Below are positions 33,970 through 39,850 of a DNA stretch of 41,791 nt, piece by piece. This stretch comes from a virus, in IMG/VR virus record IMGVR_UViG_3300025645_000021, positions 1 through 41,791 of that record; one strand, 5' to 3'. Position numbers and translations under genes: made by a program. How positions within the stretch are numbered: the stretch's first letter is position 1; every line of letters starts with the position of its first letter. Below the pieces are notes generated by a model. It saw only the letters and a program-made list of their open reading frames with translations, searched no databases and was not told where the DNA came from.

Positions 33970-34004
33970 CAATTGGCACGAGAATCCAAGTTCTGTGCCA
34001 ATTG
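33970..34004. terminator. Inverted repeat between convergent genes (possible bidirectional terminator)
   Basis: CAATTGGCAC (33970-33979) pairs perfectly with GTGCCAATTG (33995-34004), with an inner AGAA/TTCT pair around a short loop. It lies 44 bases after the resolvase stop and 20 bases beyond the end of the opposed gene at 34024. No T-run follows immediately, so termination efficiency is uncertain; a protein site is also possible. Confidence 0.5.
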
Positions 34005-34023
34005 ATGTATCTATATGGTTTTC

Positions 34024-34314
34024 TCATTTGGATGTCTCTAAGGTGGTGTTGCGGGTCCATTTAGTAAATTGCCCTACCTCTTCCCCTAATGCTACTGCGT
34101 GCATTATGTTAGCCTCGAATGAATCTACTGACTTAGCTAGCTTTTCAAGTCTCTCTTCTAACTCGTTTAAACAATCTAATAGTCCGTCTCTAGTACTATC
34201 TAACTCATGGCGTAGATCGTCCCAACCAATCTCACAATTTAGCATTTTATCCCTATCCACTAATTTGATTGCCTCTTCTAAATCTTTTAATACTTCAAAT
34301 TTTCCTGTACTCAT
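34024..34314 (-). CDS. Hypothetical helical early protein
   Basis: 96 residues from ATG 34314 (AAGGA seven bases upstream; the frame extends to 34347 across a hairpin). All-helical pattern (GKFEVLKDLEEAIKLVDRDK, then LNELEERLEKLAKSVDSFEA) with coiled-coil spacing. GTTTAAAC at 34165. No family recognised. Overlapped by no other gene; the ends are bracketed by hairpins at 33970 and 34335. Confidence 0.55.
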   Translation of the reverse strand: MSTGKFEVLKDLEEAIKLVDRDKMLNCEIGWDDLRHELDSTRDGLLDCLNELEERLEKLAKSVDSFEANIMHAVALGEEVGQFTKWTRNTTLETSK

Positions 34315-34334
34315 ATTGCTTTCCTTATTGTTTG

Positions 34335-34374
34335 AACCTAGAATCAAATTAGCCTTCTAGGTTATTCATTTTTT
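34335..34374 (+). terminator. Perfect 9-bp hairpin, possible antisense terminator
   Basis: AACCTAGAA (34335-34343) pairs exactly with TTCTAGGTT (34355-34363) around an 11-base loop; TTTTTT follows at 34369-34374 on the plus strand. In this direction it would stop rightward transcription that runs past the resolvase gene against the early operon. On the leftward transcript it lies in the leader of the gene at 34314. Confidence 0.5.
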
Positions 34375-34388
34375 CTTGCCTCGTTTAG

Positions 34389-34422
34389 CCCTAGTAAGCT
34401 TAAATTACTTGCTAGGGTTTTT
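34389..34422 (+). terminator. Second hairpin with T-run, rightward terminator candidate
   Basis: CCCTAGTAAG (34389-34398) pairs with CTTGCTAGGG (34408-34417) with one G-T pair, followed directly by TTTTT (34418-34422). It overlaps the stop codon of the leftward gene at 34405. Together with the hairpin at 34335 it forms a tandem barrier facing transcription from the resolvase side. Confidence 0.65.
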
Positions 34423-34647
34423 CTTTCTTAGCTGTTCAATGTATTCCTGCCACTCACTCTTTTGATCGTATGTCATTGTCACGGAACCTCTAGCCGCCTT
34501 TAACTCTTCTATTCTTTTGTCTACTTGTTGTGGACAATAACGTTTAAACGCCTTGTCGTCATACCGCTCAATATTTGTGTAGCCTCGTTCCCTTATCGCT
34601 AGAAGGTGAGGTAAGCTTAAGTATTTACTCGGGTTGTGTATCATCAT
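34405..34647 (-). CDS. Hypothetical small early protein
   Basis: 80 residues (79 if the second ATG at 34644 is used), basic, helical (SLPHLLAIRERGYTNIERYD, then QVDKRIEELKAARGSVTMTY). A GGGAGGGGGA purine run precedes the ATG. The start overlaps the stop of the Cys-rich gene upstream. Contains GTTTAAAC at 34542. No function assigned. Confidence 0.55.
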   Translation of the reverse strand: MMIHNPSKYLSLPHLLAIRERGYTNIERYDDKAFKRYCPQQVDKRIEELKAARGSVTMTYDQKSEWQEYIEQLRKKNPSK

Positions 34648-34778
34648 TCCCCCTCCCTTTTCTCAGCACATGCGTTACATATGTCTACTTGTTCCCCTTC
34701 TACTATCGCTCGATATAGCTCCGTATCTGTTCCGCAATCACAACAGATTATTCTACAAAGAGTATCTACATCACTCAT
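34644..34778 (-). CDS. Small zinc-ribbon-like protein
   Basis: 44 residues with cysteine pairs CCDC (residues ~12-15) and CNAC (~34-37), spaced as in a small zinc ribbon or knuckle: two CxxC-type knuckles about 19 residues apart. Start and stop overlap both neighbours (TAATG and ATGA), which argues that it is translated. Such mini-proteins often bind a host protein or nucleic acid. No specific family recognised. Confidence 0.6.
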   Translation of the reverse strand: MSDVDTLCRIICCDCGTDTELYRAIVEGEQVDICNACAEKREGE

Positions 34779-35083
34779 TATGATGCCTCTTCTTGGCTTT
34801 CGAACTCCCATTGTGCGCTCTTGTAATCGCTAGGAGAGTAGTAGAGCTCCTCATTTTCTTCTGTATCTTTGAACCTATGCCAAGAATACTCACCATCAGC
34901 CCAATTATTACAGCCTTCTTTGAAGTCTACGCTCTCCATATCAAACTGCGCTTCTAGTCCTGCGGGTAGGTTTTCTAGTGTTTCCTCATGTATTGATTCT
35001 AGGAAATTTAAGTAAGCGTTGCTTACCTCGTCATCATTTAGTCCGTTGTAGTCTTCTCTTAAGATTTGATCTAGTGTTCTCAT
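34778..35083 (-). CDS. Acidic hypothetical early protein
   Basis: 101 residues from ATG 35083 (AGAGG six bases upstream). Strongly acidic (DDEVSNAYLNFLESIHEETL, then SPSDYKSAQWEFESQEEAS) with several Trp/Tyr near the end. Acidic early proteins of this size sometimes mimic DNA or inhibit host enzymes; nothing specific can be concluded. Stop and start overlaps couple it with neighbours. Confidence 0.55.
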   Translation of the reverse strand: MRTLDQILREDYNGLNDDEVSNAYLNFLESIHEETLENLPAGLEAQFDMESVDFKEGCNNWADGEYSWHRFKDTEENEELYYSPSDYKSAQWEFESQEEAS

Positions 35084-35235
35084 TAATGCCTCTCTTTTAC
35101 GTGGTTGGTTGTGGTGGTAATGATATGGTTCCACCCTATTCTTATGCGCAAATGTGCGCCTTCTTGTTTAATTACTTGTCCATTTACTAGCTTACCGAAG
35201 TATTCAAGGTGGACTATCTTTCCGACTATGCTCAT
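35083..35235 (-). CDS. Small hypothetical early protein
   Basis: 50 residues (SIVGKIVHLEYFGKLVNGQV, then HLRIRIGWNHI), a beta-type mini domain with a His/Thr-rich end. GGGAG eight bases before the ATG. The start overlaps the preceding stop as ATGA, and the stop overlaps the next start as TAATG. Confidence 0.55.
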   Translation of the reverse strand: MSIVGKIVHLEYFGKLVNGQVIKQEGAHLRIRIGWNHIITTTTNHVKERH

Positions 35236-35498
35236 GCTGCTAACTCCCTTTGTATGTATTCAATACATAACTCATGTAATTGTCCTAGGTGCTCATCTAG
35301 TGAAAAACAGTCATCCCACTCCACTGATAAGTTTTCTTTATCTATGTGAAGAAAACCAATGTTCGCTGCGCCACCTGCTTCTAAGCCTTCACTTGTTCCG
35401 TTGATATGAAAGATATGAAATCCTCCCTCACTGTCCTCTATTTCAAATATTGCTAGGTTTTTCATGTCTTTAAATGCGTTGAATAGTTCGTTTTTCAT
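35232..35498 (-). CDS. Hypothetical early protein
   Basis: 88 residues, alternating beta and turn (NLAIFEIEDSEGGFHIFHIN, then IGFLHIDKENLSVEWDD) and a helical end. Preceded by AAGGAAATAACA directly before the ATG, the ribosome-site block shared with other genes of this arm. No family recognised. Confidence 0.55.
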   Translation of the reverse strand: MKNELFNAFKDMKNLAIFEIEDSEGGFHIFHINGTSEGLEAGGAANIGFLHIDKENLSVEWDDCFSLDEHLGQLHELCIEYIQRELAA

Positions 35499-35526
35499 TG
35501 TTATTTCCTTTGCCCTTGTCGGGCGG

Positions 35527-35772
35527 TTATTTACTTTGGATACTTAAAAAGCTTTCTTGTAAAAAACCATTAAAACCTTTTACGCTTAAGTCCATATTGC
35601 TACTTAAAACGCAGTCATTCTTACTTGTCTTAAGTCTTTGTATCCAAGTGTTATAGCCTTTAATAGCTACCTGCTCTCCTGATATAGTCACAAAGAGGGT
35701 AAACCATTTATTTTTATTAGCTTTCCTTTCTTTGTTTACTTCCTTAATTGCAAACTCTATTTCCTGATTCAT
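35527..35772 (-). CDS. Hypothetical early protein
   Basis: 81 residues from ATG 35772 (AAGGGA five bases upstream; the longer frame to 35895 runs into the SprT gene). Basic N-terminus (NQEIEFAIKEVNKERKANKN) then beta strands (WFTLFVTISGEQVAIKGYNT). A GTTTAAAC lies 31 bases upstream of the start at 35803. Confidence 0.55.
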   Translation of the reverse strand: MNQEIEFAIKEVNKERKANKNKWFTLFVTISGEQVAIKGYNTWIQRLKTSKNDCVLSSNMDLSVKGFNGFLQESFLSIQSK

Positions 35773-35816
35773 GCTATTCCCTTTGCCCTCAATTATGAGG
35801 GCGTTTAAACGTTTAG

Positions 35817-36425
35817 TTATTTTGTTTTTGGCGGTACTATTGTCATTGTCTTTTGACAACAAGGGCATATTGGAGCTCCATATTCTTCTAGCCACTTATT
35901 ACTTAATCTTGCTGCGTATTCGGTAGCTTCACATATTGTCTTTAACATTCTAGTTGATTGCTTCTTTTTACCGCCTTCACTAGGTGAAAAGGTAGGGTGA
36001 GGATAAGCACCGATAAGATCAATTATTGCGTTTAGCTTTTCTTTAAGTTCATCTGATGCAATTGTGGCGGTCATTTTACCAGTTAATCCAATTGCTAACG
36101 CCATCTTACGGAAATTCTTTCCGTGACCTTCTTCTGTTCCAAGGATAGCGTGAATCATTTCATGAGCTACTACGTCTAAAACTCTATTGCCATCATCCAT
36201 TGTTGGAGTAAGGAAAATATGTGACTTTCTATCTCCACTTACTTTTTCAGACCAACACTCACCTAATGTGGTTCTCTTAGCTGTCCCACGTCCGGTACTT
36301 GGAAAACCTACAGATATGTGGACTTGAGGAAACTTATGTTCCCCTAATACCTTGTCAGTGAATAATTCAGTTTTCATCATTTGAAGTGAATCTTGTAACC
36401 ATTGTTCCCTTGTCATTGTCGTCAT
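35817..36425 (-). CDS. SprT-like zinc metalloprotease
   Basis: 202 residues. HEMIH (88-92) is the HExxH zinc site and H101 (EEGHGKNF) is a third ligand. C187 and C190 (CPCC) near the end resemble the zinc ribbon that follows SprT domains. SprT/Spartan proteins cleave proteins, in eukaryotes those crosslinked to DNA; phage members are uncharacterised. Expressed first after promoter 36463-36492, so among the earliest proteins made. Preceded by AAGGAAATAACATG. Confidence 0.85.
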   Translation of the reverse strand: MTTMTREQWLQDSLQMMKTELFTDKVLGEHKFPQVHISVGFPSTGRGTAKRTTLGECWSEKVSGDRKSHIFLTPTMDDGNRVLDVVAHEMIHAILGTEEGHGKNFRKMALAIGLTGKMTATIASDELKEKLNAIIDLIGAYPHPTFSPSEGGKKKQSTRMLKTICEATEYAARLSNKWLEEYGAPICPCCQKTMTIVPPKTK

Positions 36426-36462
36426 GTTATTTCCTTTGTTTTGTTGTTAATTAGTTAACGCT

Positions 36463-36492
36463 TTTATAATATAGGTGTTTAAACTATGTCAA
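36463..36492 (-). promoter_or_regulatory. Early leftward promoter P2 with GTTTAAAC in spacer
   Basis: Minus strand: TTGACA (36492-36487), 18-base spacer, TATAAA (36468-36463), a near-consensus sigma70-like promoter 38 bases upstream of the SprT gene. The spacer contains GTTTAAAC (36477-36484). A 25-base identical block is shared with P1 at 37138-37167. A regulator bound to the palindrome would sit between -35 and -10. Confidence 0.78.
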
Positions 36493-36520
36493 CACCTATA
36501 CTAAAAAAAGTTAAATTATC

Positions 36521-36763
36521 TTATTCGTCACTTTCTCCCATGTGATATATAGAGACTACACCATGTTCATCAGCTAACATTTCTATCAACCCTAGATGAT
36601 CTGCTACCTTTAAGTAGGTGAAAGTTATACAGCTACCCCACTCTTTAGTTACTTCAAGTATCTCTGTTAAGTGAGATAAGGAAATACTGTTATCTGAAAT
36701 AGCCAATACTAGATTAGCCACAATTCTTGCGTTTGTTCTTTCTTCTTGCGTGTAAACTCTCAT
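36521..36763 (-). CDS. Hypothetical early protein
   Basis: 80 residues, mostly helical (ERTNARIVANLVLAISDNSI), then a winged-helix-like spacing (LSHLTEILEVTKEWGSCITF, TYLKVADHLGLIEM) that might be a small DNA- or protein-binding fold. Start preceded by AAGGAATAACATG. Lies between P1 and P2, so it is transcribed from P1. No family confirmed. Confidence 0.5.
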   Translation of the reverse strand: MRVYTQEERTNARIVANLVLAISDNSISLSHLTEILEVTKEWGSCITFTYLKVADHLGLIEMLADEHGVVSIYHMGESDE

Positions 36764-36801
36764 GTTATTCCTTTGTTATGTGGCGTTAATTGCCCTTTAT
36801 C

Positions 36802-36833
36802 AGATAGAACAAGGTATTAACCTTATCCTATCT
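36802..36833. terminator. Inverted repeat between two early genes
   Basis: AGATAG and CTATCT (36802-36807 and 36828-36833) enclose a second pair, AAGGT and ACCTT, giving a two-step hairpin with small internal bulges. It lies in the 81-base gap between the genes at 36763 and 36845. No T-run follows. It could attenuate P1 transcription, protect mRNA or bind a protein. Confidence 0.4.
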
Positions 36834-36844
36834 ATAAATGATAA

Positions 36845-37099
36845 TTACTTTATTTCTAAGCTTACTAGCCCTTTACCTTCAGAGGATAGTCTATTGATCA
36901 GGTGGTTAAAGTTAGACTTTAATTCTTGAAGATATTCTATTTCCTTAGCGTATGAAAAAGCCTTCGCATTATAATCCGTATCATGTGACAAGGTGGCAGA
37001 TACTAGGTGGTTTTTTCTAGTAGAGCTTTCCGAGTTTAGAAGGTTAGATATTGTGGTTAATTCTTTTCTTGAGAGGCTAATAGTTCTTTGTGTTGTCAT
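36845..37099 (-). CDS. First gene of leftward arm, hypothetical
   Basis: 84 residues, Ser/Thr/Asn-rich and helical (SLSRKELTTISNLLNSESST, then EYLQELKSNFNHLINRLSSE). It is the first gene after P1, preceded by AAAGGAAATAACATG. First-transcribed small phage proteins often act on the host, but no motif supports a specific role. Confidence 0.55.
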   Translation of the reverse strand: MTTQRTISLSRKELTTISNLLNSESSTRKNHLVSATLSHDTDYNAKAFSYAKEIEYLQELKSNFNHLINRLSSEGKGLVSLEIK

Positions 37100-37137
37100 G
37101 TTATTTCCTTTGTTAGTTTGTTTAAAGTCTTAATAAG

Positions 37138-37167
37138 CTTATAGAATAGGTGTTTAAACTATGTCAA
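37138..37167 (-). promoter_or_regulatory. Early leftward promoter P1 with GTTTAAAC in spacer
   Basis: Minus strand: TTGACA (37167-37162), 18-base spacer, TATAAG (37143-37138). The spacer contains GTTTAAAC (37152-37159). P1 shares a 25-base identical block with P2 but has a different -10 downstream, so the shared part is -35 plus the palindrome plus its flanks. It would drive the whole leftward arm. Confidence 0.78.
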
Positions 37168-37184
37168 CACTATTGAATATATAA

Positions 37185-37212
37185 TTGAGTTTTTATCTTA
37201 TTAGTGTATATT
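37185..37212 (+). promoter_or_regulatory. Putative rightward promoter for terminase/virion arm
   Basis: TTGAGT (37185-37190), 16-base spacer, TATATT (37207-37212), 33 bases upstream of the terS ATG. Divergent from P1 with only ~18 bases between the -35 boxes, so the two promoters probably interfere with or are controlled by the same factors. GTTTAAAC (37152) is close to both. Confidence 0.55.
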
Positions 37213-37244
37213 TATATAGTGAGCTGCGTTATAAGGGGTTTTTG

Positions 37245-37751
37245 ATGGCTAATATTATTGATAAGGATGCGTGCAAGGTACGATTATTGGACCGATTTAG
37301 TGAAGGTTTAAATCCTACCCATGCTTGTCGTTTGTGTGGTGTTAGTTATGGTACTTATATCTCGATGCGGAAAAAGGATAAGGTTTGGGCTAGTCGTGTC
37401 GATTCGATTAGGTCTGAATATAAATCAGAACGTATTGAGGTTTTACTTGAGAAGTTAGCTGAAGGTCATGATCAGATTGAGGAGTCATCAACGTGGACAG
37501 AAGAGAATGAACTTGGCGAAAAGATATTAAAGACTAGAAAGGTAAAGAAGTTACCGCCAAATGATAGAGCTATAATGATGCTCGCTAAGAAGTATGCCAA
37601 GGAATATACCAGTACCGAGATTAATGTTAATCATGAGATTGGTATTACTATAAAGGATAGGGCATTAACTGTAGAGGAGCGCATGCGTATCCTTCAAGAT
37701 GATAAAGAAGAAGGGCAAGCCATTGATATCATTGAATATACAGAGGTGTAG
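37245..37751 (+). CDS. terS: Terminase small subunit
   Basis: 168 residues from ATG 37245, with AAGGGG six bases upstream. The N-terminal third (LDRFSEGLNPTHACRLCGVS then YGTYISMRKKDKVW) is a helix-turn-helix DNA-binding domain. A charged helical middle follows (SERIEVLLEKLAEGHDQIEE), then a C-terminal part with EKILKTRKVKKLPPNDRAIM. This is the arrangement of phage small terminases, which recognise the packaging site. It precedes terL by ~570 bases with two small ORFs and direct repeats between. Confidence 0.8.
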   Translation: MANIIDKDACKVRLLDRFSEGLNPTHACRLCGVSYGTYISMRKKDKVWASRVDSIRSEYKSERIEVLLEKLAEGHDQIEESSTWTEENELGEKILKTRKVKKLPPNDRAIMMLAKKYAKEYTSTEINVNHEIGITIKDRALTVEERMRILQDDKEEGQAIDIIEYTEV

Positions 37752-37992
37752 TGTTTAAACGGTGGTGCTAAGCTGCTGAAATTATTGAGAGCTTGTTTAA
37801 ACTTGTTGATTTTAACCCCCCCTACATGGATACAATAGATGGTTCTTGTTTGTAGCCCACTTAGAAAAATTTTTCATATTTTTACAGAAAATTCGACTTT
37901 TCACTTACCCCCACATAAATTTTTCATATTTTTACAGAAAATTCGACTTTTCCATCCTCTCGCCCCTTAAAATTTTATGTTAAAATAATCCC
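37752..37992 (+). promoter_or_regulatory. Intergenic region with repeats, candidate packaging or promoter site
   Basis: 241 bases between terS and the next ORF. It has two GTTTAAAC copies 42 bases apart (37753, 37795), a run of seven C (37816-37822), and a perfect 36-base direct repeat offset by exactly 50 bases (37867-37902 and 37917-37952). The spacer between repeats is only 14 bases and holds a C-run too. No clear promoter or hairpin with T-run is seen. The position next to terS makes it a candidate cos/pac site. Confidence 0.5.
37867..37952 (+). repeat. Tandem 36-bp direct repeat, 50-bp period
   Basis: Copies at 37867-37902 and 37917-37952 are identical. Each contains TTTTCATATTTTTACAG and ends in AAAATTCGACTTTTC. 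The gap is 14 bases. Exact repeats of this size with a regular period near terminase genes suggest iterated protein-binding sites (terminase or promoter factor). No other copy was seen in the window. Confidence 0.85.
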
Positions 37993-38145
37993 ATGAATAA
38001 TTACAAGCTTGTCTATGACAGAAAATCAGGTAAAGATAAGAGAGTGTATTTGAAGAGTCGTGAGTGTATAGCTTGTTGCAAGCAATTTAGGCAAAAGCCT
38101 AAGTATAATCATAAGGAGTGTCCGAAGTGTCGAAAGAAGAAGTAA
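37993..38145 (+). CDS. Small zinc-ribbon-like protein between terS and terL
   Basis: 50 residues: basic (YKLVYDRKSGKDKRVYLKSR), then two cysteine pairs, CIACC (near 25-29) and CPKC (near 43-46), about 17 residues apart, as in a zinc ribbon. The last codons overlap the following ORF. Too short for a catalytic enzyme; perhaps a DNA- or terminase-binding protein. No family recognised. Confidence 0.6.
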   Translation: MNNYKLVYDRKSGKDKRVYLKSRECIACCKQFRQKPKYNHKECPKCRKKK

Positions 38146-38273
38146 AGAAATCAGAGAAGAAAGCCCCTAAGAAGGAATCTAAACCTAAAGCTGCGCCTAA
38201 GAAGGAAGCTAAGGAAAAGGTATTCCTAGGTAAATGTACTGAAACAGGTAAAGACCTATTCAAGGAACTTTAA
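38127..38273 (+). CDS. Small Lys/Pro/Ala-rich protein upstream of terL
   Basis: 48 residues from GTG 38127 (AAGGAG eight bases upstream). Low-complexity Lys/Pro/Ala/Glu (EKKAPKKESKPKAAPKKEAK), ending in a folded-looking tail (VFLGKCTETGKDLFKEL). It overlaps the zinc-ribbon ORF by 19 bases. In the frame of terL its 3' end is open, so its last 22 bases overlap the 5' extension of the large terminase frame. Confidence 0.6.
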   Translation: MSKEEVKKSEKKAPKKESKPKAAPKKEAKEKVFLGKCTETGKDLFKEL

Positions 38274-38323
38274 CTCCAGAACAGGAACAGGCACTAATAT
38301 ATGAATCGAATCTAATAGAGGAT

Positions 38324-39850
38324 TTGAGTCTATGTTGGCAGCCTCACCCTGTTCAGGCGAAGATAAAGAACAGCTTATTCTCGCAAGGAAAGAAGAAGAT
38401 ATTTGTAGAGTGTGGACGGAAGTTCGGTAAGACGGATTTCCTTATCTTCATTCTGTACCGAATTGCGCTTAGTCAGCCCAACTCGGCTTGCTACTATATA
38501 TCCCCTCTTCAGAAACAGGCAAAGGAATTGATTTGGGCTAATAATAGGCTCCAACTATTCTTCTTGCCTAAAGTAGACCCTAAAACTGGGCTTACTCCTA
38601 CCGGCCATAATCAACAAGAAGCCTTCAAAATCTATGAGGAATTGAAGGAGCGATATATGGCGGGAGAACCCAATAACACTGAAATGCGTATTAAGTTCAA
38701 GAATGGCTCTTTCATTAAGTTGGATGGGAGTGACCAATATGAATCTTATCGTGGAATCAACCCTCATGCCATAGCTTATGATGAGTTTAAAGATCATCAT
38801 CCTAGATTCCATGTGGGTATGGACCCTAACTTAGCCACATTTAATGCCCCACTTATTGTGGTTGGTACACCTCCAGTAGGAGAGGATGATAATGGGGACC
38901 AATTTACGGAGTTAGCTGACTTCTGCATGAAGGACCCTGAATCAGAACACATACATAGCACTCCATATGATAATCCGTACATTTCAAATGAGTGGTTAGA
39001 TAAGAAGAAAGCAGAACTCTATTCAAGGGGTAAAGAGGATGAATGGCTTATTGAGTATATGGCCCAAAGGATTAAGTCAGGTTCGAGAAGCATTTTTCCT
39101 ATGTTTGATGGTCCTAGTTTTCTTCCCAGTATGGATATGCCTACTATTGATGAAGATAAGCCTGTGCACACTGTTCACTATCGCCCTTACTCTGAGTGTT
39201 GGGAGAAAGTAACCAAATACCATAAGGATTGGGACTATTTCATGGCCTTTGACCCTGCTAGTGCCAGTACATTTGCGGTTATTTTTGGTGCGATTAATAG
39301 AAAGAGTAAAGAGGTAGTACTCCTTAATGAGATATACGAGAAGTCTAAGATGAAGATGACTTCTAAGAGGATATTCAGCCGAGCGATGGCTATGGCTGAT
39401 GGATTCCCAGTCCTTATCGAAGATATTCGAATGATTTATGATACTGCGGCTACTTGGTTCCAGAATGAGGTTAATGACCAATTTGGGTACAATTTAGAGC
39501 CGGCAATGAAGGATATTAACCGTAAATCTAATAACGAGAAGGAAAACCGTTTAAACCTTATTAAGGATATGCTGTTTGATGGCTATTTAATCCTATCAGA
39601 TCAATGTCCTTGTATGGCGTGGGAAATTGCGAATCATAGAACTGATGAACATGGTAGAATCCCTAAGGAAGACGATCACCTTCTGGATGCTTTCCGCTAC
39701 GGTTTAGCTAACCACCACTACAACTCGATTCCTCCGAAAAGATTGCCTACTGACCTAAATAAGCGTTACCATACCATTGAGTCAGATATGAAACGAGATA
39801 GAACGAATAACTCACCCTTTGAGCGGGTACTAGGAGAGTATTATGAATGA
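38324..39850 (+). CDS. terL: Terminase large subunit (packaging ATPase/nuclease)
   Basis: 508 residues from TTG 38324. Walker A GRKFGKT (31-37), Walker B AIAYDE (149-154), and a coupling GTPP (~181). The C-terminal nuclease has D310 (FMAFDPAS), D367 (IEDIR) and a DDHLLDAFRYG near the end (~470), the three acidic groups of RNase-H-like terminase nucleases. It would pump DNA into the prohead and cut it. The start is uncertain: the TTG has AGAGGA immediately next to it, too close for a ribosome site, and the frame stays open upstream to 38252 without ATG/GTG/TTG (reading TPEQEQALIYESN). Confidence 0.9.
   Translation: MSLCWQPHPVQAKIKNSLFSQGKKKIFVECGRKFGKTDFLIFILYRIALSQPNSACYYISPLQKQAKELIWANNRLQLFFLPKVDPKTGLTPTGHNQQEAFKIYEELKERYMAGEPNNTEMRIKFKNGSFIKLDGSDQYESYRGINPHAIAYDEFKDHHPRFHVGMDPNLATFNAPLIVVGTPPVGEDDNGDQFTELADFCMKDPESEHIHSTPYDNPYISNEWLDKKKAELYSRGKEDEWLIEYMAQRIKSGSRSIFPMFDGPSFLPSMDMPTIDEDKPVHTVHYRPYSECWEKVTKYHKDWDYFMAFDPASASTFAVIFGAINRKSKEVVLLNEIYEKSKMKMTSKRIFSRAMAMADGFPVLIEDIRMIYDTAATWFQNEVNDQFGYNLEPAMKDINRKSNNEKENRLNLIKDMLFDGYLILSDQCPCMAWEIANHRTDEHGRIPKEDDHLLDAFRYGLANHHYNSIPPKRLPTDLNKRYHTIESDMKRDRTNNSPFERVLGEYYE

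Larger units (their letters stand above)
1224..39556. repeat. Dispersed 8-bp palindrome GTTTAAAC, 31 exact copies
   Basis: Exact copies start at 1224, 3533, 8149, 12748, 15716, 15800, 17162, 20866, 22185, 23421, 23468, 24889, 25604, 27291, 27853, 28948, 29398, 30343, 31567, 31775, 32858, 33370, 33556, 34165, 34542, 35803, 36477, 37152, 37753, 37795 and 39549. About one copy would be expected at this composition. Flanks are not conserved beyond the 8 bp, although the copy at 12748 sits in a 16-bp perfect palindrome. One-mismatch variants such as GTTTAAAT or ATTTAAAC are each seen only a few times. Copies inside genes use only the two frames that avoid the TAA, encoding Phe-Lys or Leu-Asn. Function unknown. 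Confidence 0.95.

Noticed and set aside
37867-37952. CRISPR array
   Set aside because: Only two copies of a 36-base repeat with a 14-base gap; no arrays or cas genes.
38252-38273. A classical -1 frameshift slippery heptamer joining the Lys-rich ORF to terL
   Set aside because: No X-XXY-YYZ heptamer is present in the zero frame in the overlap, so a fusion remains only a minor possibility.
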